Made by a program: the position numbers and the translations under genes. 64,000 nt of DNA from Deltaproteobacteria bacterium (GTDB taxonomy: Bacteria > Desulfobacterota > JAFDED01): positions 1 through 64,000 of the forward strand of contig JAFDED010000009.1 of NCBI GenBank assembly GCA_019310535.1, read 5' to 3'. Shown one piece after another: positions 60,727 to 64,000 of this stretch (the stretch's first letter is position 1; every line of letters starts with the position of its first letter). Under the pieces are notes generated by a model. The model was not told where the DNA came from. It made no database searches and was given only the letters and a program-made list of their open reading frames with translations.

Positions 60727-62895
60727 ATGATACGGATCGAAACCATCTTAGATAAAGTCAGGAGTTACAATGCGCAATCGGACGTGGATCTGATTCGGAA
60801 GGCCTATGTATTTTCAGCGTGGGCCCATGAGGGGAAGACCCGTTTCTCCGGCGAACCCTACATCAGCCACCCCCTGGAAGTGGCGGGTATTCTGGCGGAC
60901 CTTCGGATGGATGATGCCTCTGTGGTTACGGGGCTGCTCCATGACACGGTGGAAGACAGTTACGAGGCCAGCCTGGATGATATCCAGAAAACTTTCGGGG
61001 ATGAGATCGCTTTTCTGGTTGACGGTCTGACCAAGATGGACCGGATGACCTTCAACACCGCCGAGGAGATGCAGGCGGAAAACTTCCGCAAGATGCTTCT
61101 GGCCATGGCCAAGGATATCCGGGTCATCCTCATTAAGCTGGCCGACCGCCTCCACAACATGCGAACGCTGCAATATCTCAAGCCGGAGAAACAGCGCGAG
61201 ATCGCCCGGGAAACCATGGATATTTACGCGCCCCTGGCCAATCGCCTGGGCATCAATTGGATCAAGTCCGAACTCGAGGACCTCAGCTTCAAACACCAGG
61301 AGCCCGATGCCTATCGCATGCTGGAAGAGCAGATGAATAGCAAAAAGGTGGAGAGGGAACAGTATATCCAGGAGGTCATAGAGATCCTGACCCAGAAGCT
61401 GGCCGATGTGGGTATCGCCGCTCAGGTCAAGGGGCGCCCCAAGCACTATTATGGCATTTACAGAAAGATGCAGAGGCGAGGGGTGGATTTCGAGGACGTT
61501 TACGACATCATCGCATTTCGAATTATACTCAACAGCGTCAAGGACTGTTATGAAGCCCTCGGGGTCATACATGCCCTCTGGCGGCCTGTTCTGGGGCGGT
61601 TCAAGGATTTCATCGCAATGTCCAAGGCCAACATGTATCAATCCCTGCATACATCCGTTGTGGGCCTTCACGGAGAACGGGTGGAGATACAGATCCGGAC
61701 CAGGGAGATGGATCGGGTGGCCGAGAGCGGTATCGCCTCCCACTGGCGGTACAAGGAAGGTCGTCAATTCTACGAAAAGGACGCGGAAATCTTCAACTGG
61801 CTCAAGCAACTGCTGGAATGGCAGCAGGATCTGAAAGATCCCAGCGACTTTCTTGATACCGTTCGGGTGGACCTGTTCCCGGACGAGGTGTATGTGTTTA
61901 CACCAAAGGGTGAAGTGAAAGCCTTTCCCAAGGGCGCCACGCCCGTGGACTTTGCGTATTACATTCACACCGATGTGGGGCATCACTGCACGGGAGCCAA
62001 AGTAAACGGCCGCCTGGTACCCCTCCGGTATCAACTGCAGAACGGGGAGATCGTTGAAATCACGACCTCCCCCCATCAAACCCCCAGCAAAGACTGGCTG
62101 ACTTTTGTGGTCACCGCCAAGGCCCGCACCAAGATCCGGCACTGGATCAGACAGGAAGAGCGCACCCGCTCCATTTCCCTGGGACGGGAAATCTGCGAGA
62201 AGGAATTCCGCAAACACGGCGCCAGCTTATCCCGCTGGATGAAGTCCGACGATGCCCTGCTCGTCGCCCAGGAATATTCGTATCAGACCGTGGATGACCT
62301 GATGGCCGGGGTGGGATACGGGAAAATATCCGCCCAGCAGATTTATAACAAGTCGCTCCCGCCCGAACAGAGGAGACTTTCTTCCAGGCCTGAAACAGAC
62401 GATTCATTGGTGCAGAGACCAGGTAAAAAGACGGCACATACCCCGGCGGGCAAGGATAAAGGCATCAGGATCAAGGGAATCCACGACATCATGGTCCATT
62501 TCGGCCGATGCTGCAACCCTGTGCCCGGGGAACGGGTGAAAGGATTCATCACGAGGGGCCGCGGTATCACGGTCCACATAGCGAACTGCCCGAGCATCCG
62601 GAACGCCGATCCGGAACGCGTGCTTGATGCTCAATGGGATACCCGGGACGGCGGCACCAGCCAGGTCAACATTCGGGTAACCTGCGACAACAGGCCGGGT
62701 ATCCTGGCGTTGATCACCTCATCCTTCGGTGACGCAGAAGTGAACATCTCGGGAGCCAATGTCAAGATAATGTCCGACCAGCGCGCATCATGCACATTCC
62801 TGGCGGAAGTTAAAGATCTCCCTCAACTGGAGCGTATCATCAGTTCCATAAAGAAAATCAAAGGCGTTCACAGGGTCGAAAGGATAAGGACCTGA
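60727..62895 (+). CDS. Bifunctional (p)ppGpp synthetase/hydrolase (Rel/SpoT)
   Basis: A 722-residue RSH protein. The hydrolase domain has ISHPLEVAGILADLRMD, VVTGLLHDTVEDS (HD-xx-ED) and LIKLADRLHNMRTL, all intact. The synthetase domain has RPKHYYGIYRKMQRRG, VYDIIAFRIILNS and YQSLHTSVVG. The TGS domain begins DLFPDEVYVFTPKGEVKAFP, and the C-terminal RIS/ACT region ends with IRVTCDNRPGILALITSSFG. It makes and degrades the stringent-response alarmone. There is no good ribosome site before ATG 60727, and repeat module B ends ten bases upstream. Confidence 0.96.
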   Translation: MIRIETILDKVRSYNAQSDVDLIRKAYVFSAWAHEGKTRFSGEPYISHPLEVAGILADLRMDDASVVTGLLHDTVEDSYEASLDDIQKTFGDEIAFLVDGLTKMDRMTFNTAEEMQAENFRKMLLAMAKDIRVILIKLADRLHNMRTLQYLKPEKQREIARETMDIYAPLANRLGINWIKSELEDLSFKHQEPDAYRMLEEQMNSKKVEREQYIQEVIEILTQKLADVGIAAQVKGRPKHYYGIYRKMQRRGVDFEDVYDIIAFRIILNSVKDCYEALGVIHALWRPVLGRFKDFIAMSKANMYQSLHTSVVGLHGERVEIQIRTREMDRVAESGIASHWRYKEGRQFYEKDAEIFNWLKQLLEWQQDLKDPSDFLDTVRVDLFPDEVYVFTPKGEVKAFPKGATPVDFAYYIHTDVGHHCTGAKVNGRLVPLRYQLQNGEIVEITTSPHQTPSKDWLTFVVTAKARTKIRHWIRQEERTRSISLGREICEKEFRKHGASLSRWMKSDDALLVAQEYSYQTVDDLMAGVGYGKISAQQIYNKSLPPEQRRLSSRPETDDSLVQRPGKKTAHTPAGKDKGIRIKGIHDIMVHFGRCCNPVPGERVKGFITRGRGITVHIANCPSIRNADPERVLDAQWDTRDGGTSQVNIRVTCDNRPGILALITSSFGDAEVNISGANVKIMSDQRASCTFLAEVKDLPQLERIISSIKKIKGVHRVERIRT

Positions 62896-62912
62896 GGCGG
62901 GAAAATGCTTGT

Positions 62913-63104
62913 TTATCCAAGGCTTAATGTGCGACCTGACCTTAGACACCTCGTGCAGATCATGATTTTTTGCCGCCCGCCTTTCGTCTGCACCCGCACC
63001 CGCTGAAGATTAGGCCGCCAAACCCTTTTGGTCCGGTTATTGGCGTGGCTGACATTATGCCCCGTTATTTTGGATTTACCACAAATTTCACATTCAAACG
63101 CCAT
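62913..63104 (-). CDS. rpmB: 50S ribosomal protein L28
   Basis: A 63-residue L28: [35 protein letters not shown] and a CTRCLRSG end. Both CxxC pairs are present (CEIC, CTRC), so this is the zinc-binding C+ form. ATG 63104 matches the family start and has AAGGTG upstream; a frame reaching back to 63170 is not needed. It converges on the rel gene with 17 bases between the stops. Confidence 0.96.
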   Translation of the reverse strand: MAFECEICGKSKITGHNVSHANNRTKRVWRPNLQRVRVQTKGGRQKIMICTRCLRSGRTLSLG

Positions 63105-63239
63105 CTGCATCACCTTCACTTCAGGATTCCCGATTGAATATCCGAACGAAACCCACCGGCTCATATACAAAATACTTCTTATCCATCACTGATAATAACG
63201 TGTTTTATGTACCATCCACGCGAAAGAAATGCAACCCAA

Positions 63240-63390
63240 AATTTTCTCTTTCCTTCATCGGGTGCCACGGGCAAAGCAGCAGGCTTGCCCGTGCCTTCTC
63301 ACAGCCGGTTTCACCGGCGGGTCTGCGGCTCCGCCAGAGGCACCCCGGCGCGATGCGCCCTTATAAAATCCCCCCGGCCCCCTTGAGGTG
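63240..63390 (-). repeat. Repeat-rich intergenic stretch
   Basis: This stretch contains a hairpin with arms CACGGGCAA / TTGCCCGTG (about 63268-63296), GCCGGT-TTCA-CCGGC (about 63303-63317), and GCGCGATGCGCCCTTATAAA followed by ATCCCCCCGG (63350-63378), which resembles the spacer of the composite repeat at 8830-8880 in the same orientation. It lies between rpmB and the DUF2231 gene. Confidence 0.6.
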
Positions 63391-63402
63391 AAGAGCCGAA
63401 AA

Positions 63403-63993
63403 TCAGGACCCGAAGGTCAGCTTCCCTCCGTAATAACCCAACAGTGCGACCAGCGGCGTAAAGATAAATGCCGCAATCACATAGAGCCATGCCAGTTTCA
63501 AATCGCCGGTGAGCACTTCCGGAACAGAGGCCCTCCAGATGACCATAACCAGGCCGACCACACAGAGCACCGCGGAAAGCTGCATTTTCCTTCGGATGAT
63601 GTAGAAGACGGCCGCGTTGTAATTGTACCACCAGGTGATCAGTCCGGTGATTATGGCCACCGGAGCGGCGATAAGTCCAAGAGCCATGAGGTAAAAGCTG
63701 GTGGTTTCAAAAGCCCTGTGCCCCGTGAGCAGGTACAGGAGCACAAAAAAGGACACAGCCGTCATAAAGGCGATGGGATAGTGAACAGTCATCGGGTGGC
63801 CGTGCTTGATGTGCCATTCGAACGGCTTCATCCGGTCCCTGAACGTCGGTTCGCCCTCGGCGGAAGCAGGGATTTCCGCCGGTGCCTCCTCCAGGAGTTC
63901 CCCCGCAACGGAAAATCTTTCCAGGACCTCGGGCCCGTGGGGCGCGTCTTTGATCTCGTCAACGATCAGCGCTCCTGCGTTATGACGCTTCAT
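63403..63993 (-). CDS. DUF2231-like membrane protein (possibly 5'-incomplete)
   Basis: A protein of at least 196 residues. The first 55 residues are soluble and acidic; then WHIKHGHPMTVHYPIAFMTA begins a four-helix membrane domain (SFFVLLYLLTG, FYLMALGLIAAPVAIITGLI, LSAVLCVVGLVMVIW, WLYVIAAFIFTPLVALLGYYGG). The HPMTVHYPIAF pattern is the start of DUF2231 domains, whose histidines may bind heme. ATG 63993 is only seven bases from the window edge, so a longer protein with another N-terminal domain cannot be excluded. Confidence 0.75.
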   Translation of the reverse strand: MKRHNAGALIVDEIKDAPHGPEVLERFSVAGELLEEAPAEIPASAEGEPTFRDRMKPFEWHIKHGHPMTVHYPIAFMTAVSFFVLLYLLTGHRAFETTSFYLMALGLIAAPVAIITGLITWWYNYNAAVFYIIRRKMQLSAVLCVVGLVMVIWRASVPEVLTGDLKLAWLYVIAAFIFTPLVALLGYYGGKLTFGS

Positions 63994-64000
63994 GTGCCCG

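Noticed and set aside
60814-62217. 467-codon minus-strand frame across rel
   Set aside because: It is antisense to a clear Rel/SpoT gene, with no motif and no ribosome site.
1-64000. CRISPR array
   Set aside because: I found no regularly spaced direct repeats; the repeated elements are dispersed and of unequal length.

Overview
The window looks like chromosomal DNA of a strictly anaerobic, GC-rich bacterium, most likely a Desulfobacterota (Deltaproteobacteria) relative of syntrophs or sulfate reducers. The reasons are two complete 2-oxoacid:ferredoxin oxidoreductase operons, a tungsten-type aldehyde ferredoxin oxidoreductase with its own ferredoxin and MoaD-like protein, DUF1858 and DUF3786 proteins, a CooC-type ATPase, a siroheme/Fe-S Dsr-like protein, and low-redox Fe-S proteins throughout. 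The lineage is inferred from gene content; no rRNA gene is present.

Layout. 1-3.1 kb: decayed IS1634-type transposase, an MNT-HEPN pair coupled to an ST7-like TPR gene, and tRNA-Asn. 3.2-7.9 kb: a secreted protein, then the first oxidoreductase operon (gamma, delta, alpha, beta, plus a NuoG/HoxU-like Fe-S protein) behind a leader with a terminator-like hairpin. 8-11.5 kb: intergenic repeats, an HTH protein, cysC behind a 28-bp palindrome, a TlpA-like thioredoxin and a MaoC hydratase. 11.6-19.2 kb: ferredoxin, MoaD-like protein and AOR, then the second oxidoreductase operon, in which delta is fused to a GltD-like flavoprotein. 19.4-24 kb: aldolase remnant, split LysO, MFS, truncated group II intron and a CaiB-type CoA transferase. 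24-39 kb: an envelope block of M48 protease, SH3b protein, a giant beta-propeller/TPR/pseudo-CHAT/CHAT protein, a YdbL-like lipoprotein and an AsmA/YdbH-like protein. 39-44 kb: MFS, methyltransferase, a small DNA-binding pair and a thioesterase. 44-47 kb: an operon of Rrf2 regulator, Dsr-like protein, membrane-DUF1858 protein, a 47-residue zinc-ribbon protein and an HD protein, behind a consensus promoter with tandem operators. 47-53.9 kb: CheD-HDOD fusion, hybrid histidine kinase, OFA-type MFS, CooC and DUF3786. 54-64 kb: UDG, CoaBC, lipoprotein, LysE, UPF0173, cupin, IspG, Rel, L28 and a DUF2231 membrane protein.

How the genes fit together. The two oxidoreductases, AOR, CoA transferase and MaoC hydratase suggest ferredoxin-linked oxidation of 2-oxoacids, aldehydes and acyl-CoA intermediates, with the second operon probably passing electrons between ferredoxin and NAD(P)H. 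The 24-39 kb block looks dedicated to outer-membrane biogenesis and quality control. The 44-47 kb operon is the best candidate for an undescribed redox- or NO/sulfite-responsive module. Several families of structured intergenic repeats recur across the window and make up most of the long non-coding gaps.
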